NCBI RefSeq assembly: GCF_000283155.1
Contig: NW_004454265.1
Coordinates: 1,919,786 to 1,983,785, forward strand
Source of the DNA: Ceratotherium simum simum
Lineage: Eukaryota; Chordata; Mammalia; Perissodactyla; Rhinocerotidae
Length of the DNA: 64,000 bases
Direction of reading: 5' to 3'
Shown: positions 33,743 to 43,869 of the stretch, piece by piece
Layout of the letters: each line of letters opens with the position of its first letter
Numbering within the stretch: position 1 is the stretch's first letter
The notes under the pieces: model-generated
Databases searched by the model: none
What the model was told of the DNA's origin: nothing
What the model saw: only the letters and a program-made list of their open reading frames with translations
Position numbers and translations under genes: made by a program

Positions 33743-33788
33743 GTGAGTGTGTGTGCGTGCCTGCATGCATGCGTGCGTGCATGTGTGT
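33743..33788. repeat. Alternating purine/pyrimidine microsatellite
   Basis: A run of TG, GCGT and GCAT steps (gtgtgtgtgcgtgc then tgcatgcatgcgtgcgtgc then atgtgtgt) that is almost wholly alternating purine and pyrimidine. This is simple sequence likely to vary in length. Confidence 0.8.
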
Positions 33789-34620
33789 TCACTTCAGTCC
33801 TGTAAAGCTTTAATGTTTATTGCAAACTGTGGTGATGAATGCAGTGTAGGACAGCTGGTGTTTAAATGCGTCTGCTCACACTACATTTGATGGGAAGCCT
33901 CCATTTTGTGTATTTGTGGGTATGAATGAGAAAGCAAAGTCTGCCTGGGGAATTTTATAATGAATATGAGAGAGATCCTGCCACAGGTAGTTATTAAAAT
34001 GTCCCCTGAAGTCTTTTATGATGAATGATAGTGTCTTTGTCTGAGTCTCTGACCTTCCCTGAAGCATCTATTTTTTTACAGAAATCATCACTACCCCAAG
34101 CCATTCACTTATTAAAATTTTAAAAATAAATTCCTACTACTAAGTTTTAATTTATACAGTGCATCTTCTGAATAACTCAAATAATTTTATAAGTATTATT
34201 TGATGAATCTGCCCTTTTCTTCTGAAATGGAGAAAATATACGTTGATGATTTAACTACTATTTGTCACCTTTTTTGAGGAAGGGATGAAATAAATATGGA
34301 GAAAAATAGGAAGAAAAAGATGGGAATTTTGCTTATTAAATAAGCAAAAGTCTGTTTTTCCTGTAGAAAAATGCATCATCATGAAAAACTTAAGATTTAT
34401 ACAGAAAAGAGAAAGATGATTAGTAAGATTCATGAGAAAAGGGAGAGTTCTCAGACATGGAGATAGATATTCCGGAATTACTTTAACAGGTATTTAAAGT
34501 TTAGTAAAAAAAAAAAAAAATTAAATTACCTATTTGCATGTAATAAAAATTTTGTGAAAGTGTGTTGAAATTTTTTTAAAAACATGGCTTAACTTATAGC
34601 CAAGAAGAAAAACAAAAGGG
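33789..34620. other. Single-copy stretch, no gene seen
   Basis: Non-repetitive, including 33,800-34,060 with moderate GC and few simple runs. A-rich toward 34,260-34,620 with an A15 run near 34,507. No recognisable coding signal. Confidence 0.45.
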
Positions 34621-34624
34621 AAAC

Positions 34625-34855
34625 TAAAATCTATTGAGTATATACTATATCCTAGGAATTATGGGATTGTGTTATCATCATAGGTTATTTTGATTGTCAT
34701 AGCAACCTGTCTAACTTTCTAAGTCAGTATTTTACCTTCACTTAGATGAGGAAACAGACTACAGAGGTTAAATAACTTGCTCAGACTTACATGGTTAGAG
34801 CTGGGGATTCATAACACTTGGGATTTCAAACCTTTATTCTTGCTCTGATCCCCTG
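34625..34855 (-). repeat. MIR SINE, antisense
   Basis: 'actatatcctaggaattat', 'cacttagatgaggaaacaga', 'ggttaaataacttgctcaga' and 'ttacatggttagagctgg' follow the reverse-complement MIR core. Confidence 0.7.
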
Positions 34856-34939
34856 TTCACCAGATTTTACTACTACTGTTTGTTCCTTATGGCAGGATGA
34901 CTGGCTCCAGAGCCTCAATATCCTCTGGTGCTAATGATG

Positions 34940-35340
34940 TCTTTTTATTAGTCAGCTATTGCCACAATGATGCTACGTAGTAACCATCTCAAAACTCAAT
35001 GGCACGCAAAAAAGATTTATTTCTCACACAGACATCTACTAGTCAGTGGGCCTCTTCTGATCTAGGCTGGGCCCCTTGGGCTTGGCTCCAAACGGGTTTG
35101 AGACCAGCTCTTCTACTTATCTCTCATCCTCCTTGGATCAGCAGCTACTCAAAGCAGATTTTTCTTAGACAAAAGGAAAACAAGCACAACTTCGTAAGCA
35201 CATTTAAATCCTCTGCTCAGTGTCACTTCTGCCAACATATCATTGGCCAGAACAAGCCATGTGGCTAAGCTCAAAGTCAAGGATGAGGAAGAATACTCTG
35301 CCTTTGGTATGGATGGGGGAAATGACTATATTCTGAATAA
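34940..35340. repeat. Old interspersed repeat, family uncertain
   Basis: 'agtcagctattgccacaatg', 'aaactcaatggca', 'gatttatttctcac', 'gtgtcacttctgccaacata' and 'attggccagaacaag' recall a common old mammalian repeat ('cagctattgccgcaataatg' type). I cannot name the family with certainty. The 89-residue frame at 34,999-35,268 is part of it and is not a gene. Confidence 0.45.
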
Positions 35341-35415
35341 TAATTGACGCTGCCAAACTCTTGATGGACCTTATGAAGAAAATACAACAGGATAGATAAA
35401 CAAAGCTCTCTTTTT

Positions 35416-35653
35416 TTTTTTTTTAACTTTTTTTTTTTATTGATGTTTTAATGGTTTCTAACACTGTGAAATTTTGGGTTGTACATTTTTGTTTGTCCAT
35501 CACCATATATATGACTCCCTTCACCCCTTGTGCCCACCCCCCACCCCCACGCCCACTGCCCCTGGTAACCATAGTCCAGTTTTCTCTGTCCATGTGTTGG
35601 TTTATATTCCACATATGAGTGAGATCATACAGTGTTTGTCTTTCTCTTTCTGG
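35416..35653 (-). mobile_element. Short 5'-truncated L1 3' end, 17-bp TSD
   Basis: An antisense perissodactyl-type L1 3'UTR of about 240 bp (after poly-T: 'attgatgttttaatggtttc', 'ccatcaccatatatatgac', 'cacatatgagtgagatcata'). It is truncated at the 5' end and flanked by a perfect TSD, aacaaagctctcttttt, at 35,399-35,415 and 35,654-35,670. It resembles the 3' end of the L1 at 7.5 kb and is probably a fairly recent insertion. Confidence 0.93.
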
Positions 35654-35670
35654 AACAAAGCTCTCTTTTT

Positions 35671-36668
35671 AATATCTTATGTGACTTCTCTAAATACTGT
35701 AAGTTAATCTTGTCTGTGAAAGATATTTGGATTTTTACATCTTAAAACTAAGGTGCCTGGAGTCTTAACACCATTGTTGGCACTGTACTGAGCTCTAGCT
35801 ATCAGAAGCCTTCTCACAGAATATTACTTTTAGTTTGGCCGACTGGTATGTGCTTTCCTCTGTTTTACTAACTGGAGTGAGCAAGGGGCATGTAAATGCT
35901 AGGTAATGTCTTGCCTTTATTTTTGTCATTAGTATCTATGTAATGATAAAGAATTAATATTCTAATCCAGTAGTTAGGGGAACTAGCATTTTACTTAGAT
36001 CTCAATTTAGAGCCTAATTAGATTTATTAGGAATGTTAACTATTTCAGTCCCTTTAAACTCGGTTCATTAGAATCTAAGCTTTTGGATTGCCTCCTTTTT
36101 CAGGTTTTCATTGTTGCCTGTTAGGGACCATTGCTTCCAATTCACTTACGTGGATAAGACTGTTGACACAGAAAGAAATTTGTTTATACCAAAGAGAAAA
36201 TAGACTCTGAGGGGCTAACATCAACATTGTCGTTGTGATATTGGTCAGGTAATTATAGGAAGCTTTGTTGTGTTACTAAAGATGTTCCTTGGCTTTATTT
36301 CTTTAGATTTGATTGTGCAGTGTGGGTAGGGGAGTGAAAAGGAAGAGAGGGTAAATGATCTGAGTATTCTAAAATTTGAACAGTTTTCAGGATAAACAGA
36401 AATGATAGTCCTTAACTCCTCTAGATAAAAAGGAAGAGTAATTTCTAACCTTTTGCTTATTGTGTTGTCTTATCACCATTTGCTCTCCTTTCCTTTTCCC
36501 CTTGAAATAATATTTACTTTTCTAAATAAAAGTGAATTAATGTTAAGTTTTGTAGTGAGAACTTTATGATTCTCACTTTGAAGTTATTGAAGACATCTTG
36601 GATTGTTACAGAGTCAAGACTGAGGATTACTGTTCTGTGCCACTAGGTGAAGTGTCATTGAAGTGGTT
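35671..36668. other. Single-copy stretch, no gene seen
   Basis: No repeat or coding sequence recognised. Ordinary AT-rich DNA up to the ERE at 36,683. Confidence 0.45.
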
Positions 36669-36682
36669 AAAATTTAGAAGAC

Positions 36683-36998
36683 TGGGGCTGGCCTCGTGGC
36701 TTAGTGGTTAAGTGTGTGCACACCACTACTGGCGGCCCAGGTTCGGATCCTGGGCGCGCACTGATGCACCGCTTGTCTGGCCGTGCTGACACGGCGTCCC
36801 ACATACAGCAGCTAGAAGGATGTGCAACTATGACATACAACTATCTCCTGGGGCTTTGGGGAGAAAAAGGAAAAAAAAAAAAAAGGAGGAGGATTGGCAA
36901 TAGATGTTAGCTCAGGGCCGGTCTTCCTCAGCGAAAAAGAGGAGGATTGGCATGGATGTTAGCTCAGGGCTGATCTTCCTCACAAAAAAAAATAAATA
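36683..36998 (+). mobile_element. Composite ERE (body I joined to body II), perfect TSD
   Basis: Sense composite ERE: head ggggctggcctcgtggcttagtgg with B-box-like ggttcggatcc, body I to ggggctttgggg, an A-rich linker, then two body-II units ending cttcctca and an A-rich tail. The TSD aaaatttagaagac is perfect at 36,669-36,682 and 36,999-37,012. The architecture matches the antisense copy at 5.48 kb. Confidence 0.95.
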
Positions 36999-37334
36999 AA
37001 AATTTAGAAGACAGGTACACCAAACCTGATGTTCTCATAGATCCATTTATATTCGTATTATATGTCTCTGAATTACGTACATTTTTTTGTTATAATACTA
37101 CAACTTGGTGCCTATGTTATGTTTGGCTTAGCAATACACAGATGGATGGGCTAAGATGTCGTCTCTCAAGGATCTTTTGGGTATAGTAGGAGATTGACAC
37201 TCGGGATGTTAAGGAGTACTTAATATAGCTCTATATTATAGTAACTGAAAATTATAGCTAAAACTAACATGTTTCATCGTTGTAGCAACGTTTCTTTTAA
37301 GTAAGCAAGAGTATTTTACTTTAAAAGAATTAGA

Positions 37335-37450
37335 TTCTTAACTCCATTATGGCAGAGCCCATGCCTGTTTTATTCACTGCTGTATCCTCAATGCCTTGAA
37401 AAGTGCCTAGAACATAGAAGGATGAATGAATGAATGAATGTTGCTATAAA
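37335..37450 (+). repeat. L2 LINE 3' end
   Basis: 'cagagcccatgcctgtttta', 'ttcactgctgtatcctcaat', 'aaaagtgcctagaacataga' and the tail (gaat)n at 37,421-37,441 form the classic sense L2 3' terminus. Confidence 0.75.
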
Positions 37451-38499
37451 ATATATGAAGTCTTTCCTCATTATGAGTCTATCTACCCTTCTAGCAAATT
37501 TTATTTAATTAGTCTCTATAATCAGAAATTTTAATGTGGGAACACAGAGCCACAGTGGTTTTGTATGGAACATATTTTTAAGTTTATTCTAGAGAAATTA
37601 CACTTTTTATAATTCTCTATGAATAAACTGCCCTTTTAGAATTTTGCTTATAGAATGAATTTTTTTTTTTTAATTCATAAATGAAACTGTTCTGTAGGCT
37701 TATCTTACATTAAAAAAGGCAAGAAGGAAGATTAATGAGCAATAGCAGATTACAGAGAAGCTGGAGACATCTATCATATGTGAAACTATAGCTTTGTTAT
37801 TATTGTCAGGATTATGACACTAATAACATTCTTTTAATTAAAGGATTTTACTTGATTTCCTAAATAAATTGTTTTTCTTCTTTTATTCGTGGAAAATAAA
37901 ATTTGATTTTTAAAACTTAAGAATAATTTTTGTGCTTCTAAGCTATTTACATAATTGTTTTAAAATTTACAAAATTATAAAAATACTCACGTTTATAAAA
38001 GGAATGATTTTGCATCCCATTTTATCTTTTAATCATAGCCAGTGTTTTAAGTGCTGTATACTTTGCAGCACAGAGTTAGATTTCTATTTTTATAAAGCAC
38101 ATAGACTAGCTATGCTTCTAAAATGATATGAAATATTGGTGATCCTAGGATATGTGTAAGTTTTTTGATGGCTGACAATTTATATTGAGTAATTGTTTTA
38201 TAGTGGCAATTTAGCTAGATAACCTAATATAAATTTAAATGCGTTTCTTTTAATAGCATATTTTATCATTCTTGTCTTATTTTCTAATTGAAGAGAAGGG
38301 GCAAAAGCTAAGTTTGTATGGAATTTAAATTCACTTGGATATAGTACTTAAGCATATTAGTCAATTTTTATCAAAAAAGATGCATTAAAGTTTTCCTATT
38401 AAGGTTTTAGATTATTGATTGGAAAAGAATTTGAAAATATCTTTTTGCCCCTATTTCCCCTACACAGCCTTCTTGAAGTTTCTCTAAATTAGATTTTAA

Positions 38500-39180
38500 A
38501 TGCCAATTAGGAGGTTGAGTATACTAAAATGAAAGCACATGCAACCAAAATGGCCTCACCTTATGGCTAGTTAGGCTTTTGAGAGAGTAAGTGAAACCTT
38601 TGCTCTGAGCATGGCTTTGAGAAAGATATTCATGTTAATGAACACATTAATTAGAACCATAACTATTTATAAGATAATTAGAAATGAAGCTTGGTAAACT
38701 GAGCTTTTCCTGCAATTAATGGAGGATTAATTACTGGAGGTAATGAAGTGGATTTTTAAATGCATTAAGGTGAAGTACAGAGATGAGCAAGGCTTTGTGA
38801 TAGTTGCATAATTATTTCAGGCTGTTTGAGCATAGCTCATATGAGATCGTTAATAAGCATCATTGCTTAGTTATGTATGCACTTAAAAAGACTTACCACC
38901 AAAATGACTGCCTAATTATTTCTAATTGGCAGGACTCTGTGTAGTCATTGAGCTGTTTGTAGCCATTTTAAGGTTCATTTAACTATCCTTGGGGCCATGT
39001 GATAGATGGAAAAAGCTTCAACTACATGCTGGCCTTGGCTGGCGCCGTTAATCAATTTTGGTGGGCTTCAGTTTAAATGCATTTGCTCATGCAGAGGTCA
39101 AAACCTGAAGTAGTCCAAGCAAAGTTTTGCTTTTTGAAGCCACTTGACTGTATTCATTAGCAATTAGTAAAATAATTGTG
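38500..39180. promoter_or_regulatory. Candidate conserved enhancer, homeodomain-motif cluster
   Basis: About 680 bp with no recognisable repeat and no coding frame. Motifs of homeodomain type are dense: cattaattag (38,645), gataattag (38,673), caattaatgg (38,713), gattaattactgg (38,726), gcataattattt (38,806), cctaattattt (38,911) and tctaattggc (38,921). A MEF2-type site, ctatttataa, lies at 38,663-38,672. The composition resembles deeply conserved developmental enhancers. Conservation cannot be measured from one sequence, so this is an inference. Confidence 0.35.
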
Positions 39181-40310
39181 TCTGTCACTATATTTGGATT
39201 TCCATATGACTTGGTATTCTTTTATCACTGTCCCTTCTTACACCGTATTTGCTCCACTGGAAACCAAATATTCTTCCAACAAACCCTTTTAGTGACTTCA
39301 GTGTAGTGGCATATGTTCCAATATACTACCTTTCTTCATTCATTTCTTAGCTTAAACAGTGTAGTGCATTTCAACACAATCATCTAATTTGCTCCTGATT
39401 GATTGCTGGTGAAAGTTTCTACTGAAGGACAACATTTTAGAGCTTTTAAGGACATCTCAAAGGAATTAGTCATTAAGCATTAAGAGAGGAAGTAAGAAGT
39501 AGTCAAATCGAATTCTGACATTTACCAGAGTTTTGTAGTTAGAAGCATCTATAACTAAAATGTTGAAAGCAAAAAATGTATATGTATATATTTTTTTCCA
39601 TCCTCCCAAAGGGCACATGGTGCAAGCAAGTTTTGTATAGGGGATAAACTGTAATATCTACACTTGTTTTTAAAGCTCCTTCTTAAGTAAGTATATTACT
39701 AATCTGTTGCTTTTATGGAATTAATTTAGAAATGTTTGAATGTCAATTTCAAATGATATATCTGTTTATAATATAATTGATATAAAGTTTTTAAATCTTA
39801 TATCAGATTTAATATGACATCCTATTAGGTAACCATCTGTAAGGGTTTTCAATGGGCTTGTTGTCTTGTTACACATAATCATAACCATCTGTGGGATGTT
39901 GTCAAGGTATATATGCCATTAGAGTGGTTTAAGAAAACACTGGTCAAGCAAATTGTAGGCTAATAAAATAAAGGTCAGTTATACCCCTTTGTTAGGAAAA
40001 ATGTGGTTTTAATCATTTCCTTAATGTTAATGCTTAAGGTTAAAATTATTTATGCAGAATATTTTAAGGTATTGCCACCTTTATTGAAACTAGATGTGTG
40101 TATTTAGTTCCCTTAACAGTTTCATTATTCAAGAATTTGGGGGTTTAAATGTCAATCAGGCCGTGCATATTTCTTAGAAACTGACTTAATTACTATGGAT
40201 TTTAGTATTGTTTCAGTATTTAGAAACAAATGGATTGAACTACTTAATCTCTCAAATCAATCGACCTGTCCCCTGCTATAATTATGTACCTCTTTTTATT
40301 TTTTGATAAT
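39181..40310. other. Single-copy stretch, no gene seen
   Basis: AT-rich DNA with a short alternating TA/TG patch (39,577-39,590). No repeat or gene recognised. Confidence 0.45.
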
Positions 40311-40319
40311 GCCTTTGAC

Positions 40320-40534
40320 TTTTTTTTTTTTTTTTTGAGGAGGATCAGCCTTGAGCTAACATCCGAGGCCAATCCTCCTCTTTTTTTGCTGAGGAAGATT
40401 GGCCCTGGGCTAACATCCATGCCCATCTTCTATTTTATATGGGATGCCGCCACAGCGTGGCTTGACCCGGGATCCGAACCTGTGAACCCTGGGCCAGCAA
40501 CGCGGATTAACCGCTGCACAACTGGGCCGGCCAC
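40320..40534 (-). mobile_element. ERE SINE, body-II type, antisense
   Basis: Antisense ERE with poly-T, two body-II units, 'cacagcgtggcttgacccgg' and a shortened head ending gggccggcc. The part of the head between gggccagcaacgcgg and attaaccgc is deleted relative to full copies. An imperfect TSD around cctttgact / ccttttgact is likely. Confidence 0.9.
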
Positions 40535-41290
40535 CCTTTTGACTATTTTTAACGCTTATTTTAAGAGAAAGAGGAAACCAAAAGGTAATAAATGGATTGC
40601 TTGTTTACATAATCACATTCTACAAACTTAGACTGTATCTTAATAGAATTTGTTTTGTCTTTGGTTATTAGGAAATGCTAGTCTGTTTTTAAAGCATAGA
40701 ATGAAAGAAAACAGCTTAAAGGTTGGGATAGATTTCTCTTTTTATGTTATTAAAAATTCACATTCTATATATTGATTAAGCTGTTAGAATTGTTGTTTTA
40801 ATCCTTTGATATTGTAAATTGAAATTTTAGATCTTGAATAAGGATCTGTTTTATTTATCTGGTAGTATATTTTCTACACCTAAATTTAGGTGGTTATTTT
40901 AGGGAATTGTGGTTGTGAGACTCTTATTGTTAAACGGGCAAAATGTTAATGTCACACTTCAAGTGAATCCTTTTTATTTTTCTTTAGTTTGTGAAAAATG
41001 TATTTATGAAAGTGTTATCAACAGTGCTCTAGAAAAATGAGGTAGTATTTTAATGTTATATTGTTGGTTTTAAATCTGTATATTGAGGTACACTGTGAAA
41101 TGCAGTTCTATAAGTATACTCATATAGATGTATAAATATTTGCTAATTATAACATTATGAGAGGGAAAATGTTGCTGTAGGATTCCTATATACTTCAGTT
41201 TGTTCAAGAACATAGATATAATCAAGGTGGCCATGCACGTGGGGATTTGTTCTCACTTGCTATTTTTTGGAACTGCGGTACATGTATGTC
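40535..41290. other. Single-copy stretch, no gene seen
   Basis: AT-rich, with no recognised repeat or coding sequence. Confidence 0.45.
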
Positions 41291-41299
41291 AAGAAACCC

Positions 41300-41805
41300 T
41301 GGTTAGCCTACTGGAAGATAAGCAACTAATGGAGTGGAGGTGAGATATCTCAGCTGAGTTCCCTTAAACCTGTCAACCTACCTACTGTCAGACGTGAGTG
41401 AGGCTGTCCTAGACCAGAGGTTAGCAAACTAGAGTTTACTGGCTTGTTGCCTGTTTTTGTAGATAAAGTTCTATTGGAACACAGCCACACTCATTTGCTT
41501 ATGCTTTCTTATGCTACGGTGGCAGAGTTTAGTAGTTGCTACAGAGACTTCATGGCCTGCAAGCCTAAAATTTTTACTATCTGTCCATTAAGAAAAAGTT
41601 TGCTGACTATTGTCCTAGACCATCCACTCACACCTAAGCCATTAGGCGACCCAGCTGATCCTGCTGACAGCTGAGATTAGTTGCTAGCTGAGACCAGATA
41701 AAACTAGTTGATCTAGAGAATTGTGAGAAATAATAAATGTTTGTTGTTTTAAGCTTCTAAGTTTTGGGTGGTTTATTATGGAACAAACATTAACTGATGT
41801 AACAG
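41300..41805 (+). repeat. Old LTR-like repeat (MaLR/MLT-like), split by MER5A
   Basis: The end, 'gagaattgtgagaaataata', 'tgtttgttgttttaagcttc' and 'taagttttgggtggttta', resembles the 3' end of MaLR-type LTRs. The 5' part lies before 41,407, and the sequence joins cleanly if the MER5A at 41,415-41,612 and one TSD copy are removed. No retroviral gene is present. The family assignment is tentative. Confidence 0.55.
41415..41612 (-). mobile_element. MER5A-type hAT MITE with intact TSD
   Basis: A non-autonomous hAT DNA transposon of 198 bp; MER5A is about 190 bp. The ends form inverted repeats: cagaggttagcaaac at 41,415 and gtttgctgactattg ending at 41,612. The interior 'aaagttctattggaacacag' and 'ttcatggcctgcaagcct' are family landmarks. 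An exact 8-bp TSD, tcctagac, lies at 41,407-41,414 and 41,613-41,620, as expected for hAT elements. Confidence 0.9.
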
Positions 41806-42103
41806 TGAAGTGTATCTATAAGAGAACAAGAGTGGTTTTTCCATGTGAAAGTAGTTTTTCCAGAGTTTTTTAACATTGTTATCGTTACCTCAGTGATTTT
41901 GATTATTCTTTTTATTTACAGATTTTTTAAAACTGTGCAAAATTTTTTCATAAATTTTATTTTATTAAAATGATGGACATAGTCAAAAAGGTTGTATTTT
42001 ATTACTTGATTACTATTCATTTAAATTGCAGTATTTGCAATTTTGAGTATCATTTTTTGGTGTAGGTGCCTCAGGATTTGTTATTTAGATAATAACCATA
42101 TTT

Positions 42104-42513
42104 GGGGCCCGCCCCATGGCTTAGCGGTTAAGGGCACGCGCTTCGCTACTGGCGGCCTGGGTTCGGATCCCAGGCGCGCACCGATGCACCGCTTCTCTGG
42201 CTATCCTGAGGCCGCGTCCCACATACAGCAACTAGAAGGATATGCAACTATAACACACAACTATCTACTGGGGCTTTGGGGAAAAAAAAANNNNNNNNNN
42301 NNNNNNNNNNNNNNNNNNNNNNNNNNNNNNNNNNNNNNNNNNNNNNNNNNNNNNNNNNNNNNNNNNNNNNNNNNNNNNNNNNNNNNNNNNAAAAAAGGAG
42401 GAGGATTGGCAATAGATGTTAGCTCAGAGCCGGTCTTCCTCAGCAAAAAGAGGAGGATTAGCATGGATGTTAGCTCAGGGCTGATCTTCCGCAAAAAAAA
42501 AACAAAAAAAAAA
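42104..42513 (+). mobile_element. Composite ERE containing an assembly gap
   Basis: Sense composite ERE: head 'gcccgccccatggcttagcgg', B-box-like ggttcggatcc, body I to ggggctttgggg, A-run, 100 Ns, A-run, then two body-II units and an A-rich tail. The TSD aaccatattt at 42,094-42,103 and aaccacattt at 42,514-42,523 matches 9 of 10. The elements at 36.7 and 5.5 kb have only a short A/T linker where the gap lies here. Confidence 0.92.
42291..42390. other. Assembly gap, exactly 100 N
   Basis: One hundred consecutive N between two A-runs inside an ERE. The round length suggests a placeholder gap of unknown true size. The open frames that span it on both strands are artefacts. Confidence 0.99.
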
Positions 42514-42704
42514 AACCACATTTAGTTTCTTGGCTGTGTAACTTGTAACTAGTTTATTACTTTTATGTTGCATGATATACCAAATAGTTAACATTACTCA
42601 AAAATATTTTGGTGTTCTTTATGGGATTTCTTATATAGCTAATGTGAGTATTTGAATATATTTTCTTTAAACTTTTTCTAGAGTAAAAGTATTACTACCA
42701 TAGG

Positions 42705-42966
42705 TTTTTTTTTTTTTTTTGCTGGGAAAGATTCACCCTCAGCTAACATCTGTTGCCAGTCTTCCTCTCTTTTTCTATTTTTTCTCCCCAAAGCCTCGGG
42801 ACATGGTTGTATATTCTAGTTGTAAGTCCTTCTAGTTCTTCTATGTGAGCCACCACCACAGCATGGCTACTGACAGATGAGTGGTGTGTTTCTGCTCCCA
42901 GGAACCGAACTTGGGCCTCCAAAGTGGACTGTGCCAAGCTTTAACCACTAGGCCATCAGGCTGGCT
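42705..42966 (-). mobile_element. Older composite ERE variant, antisense
   Basis: An antisense ERE relative of a more diverged type: 'gattcaccctcagctaacat', then 'tctccccaaagcctcgggac', 'ttctatgtgagccaccacca', 'catggctactgacagatga' and a head ending 'ggccatcaggctggct'. The same variant occurs at 49.0 kb. It has few CpGs and no clear TSD, suggesting an older subfamily. Confidence 0.85.
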
Positions 42967-43865
42967 CTGTATTTTTCTGTTTTGATTGCCTGTTTTTTTT
43001 TTTTTTTTTACGTTTGAGAAGATTCAAAATTATGTTCTAAAAGAAAGCTTGGCTCTAGCCAAGGTGCTTTTCTTAGTTTACCTAATGAATGGGGTCGGTT
43101 TATTCTTTCTGTGACTCTGCTGTTTTTTATTAGGATCCTCAGTTTCTATAAGAGAATGCTACTTCTTTCTCCATCTGTGTTGACTGTTAAGATATAGGTC
43201 TCTGTACCTACAGTAGCCATGTAAAATATTTTCCCATCAGGTACTTGTCAGGGGATATAATCTCAAACTCACTGCTATGCAGAACCTTTCAAAAGCTTTG
43301 CCAAGAAGAATAGTATTATGGAGGAGTGCTTGAAGGATATATGTATTTCTTTTTTAGTTTAAATTTACCCCTTATTTAAGTCCAAATCTTATATCTTGAC
43401 TCATTGTATTGACCGTTTCTGGAATTGATTTTACTGATTGTCTTTTGGCATGTGGCCTATATTTAGGGAAGTAATTGTAAATTGCCCTGTGAAATTCATT
43501 AGAGGGTTTATTTTAAGAATGACCTCAGGGTCAGGGATAGTTGTATCTGATTTGATAATGTGGTTTGTTGTTATTCTATGAACATTATGTTCTTACTTCT
43601 TTTGAGTTAGCTGAAGCCAGATTTTTGGTCTAATTATAGCAAATGTAAGGGCCTTATGTTTTGTTTTGCACATTAACCTCTTTCCTGATTTTGTTTTCTT
43701 TTTCTTTTCTTTTCCTTTGTTATTCTTCATTCTCTTTTTTAAAATTTTTATCTTACTTTATCATATGGATACTTTTTGGAACAATGTGTGAGGGTATAAA
43801 TAAGAAACTATACATGTGAAGTCCTTTGGACTTAGGGTTTGTGAAGAATATATAGTGTATCAAGC
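42967..43865. other. Single-copy or old repeat, no gene seen
   Basis: No gene or named repeat recognised. T-runs at 42,990-43,009 and a T/C-rich patch at 43,690-43,740. Confidence 0.4.
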
Positions 43866-43869
43866 TTGA

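Noticed and set aside
42043..42525. 160-residue open frame on the + strand, the longest in the window
   Set aside because: It reads through a composite ERE and across the 100-N gap, giving undefined residues. It is an artefact.
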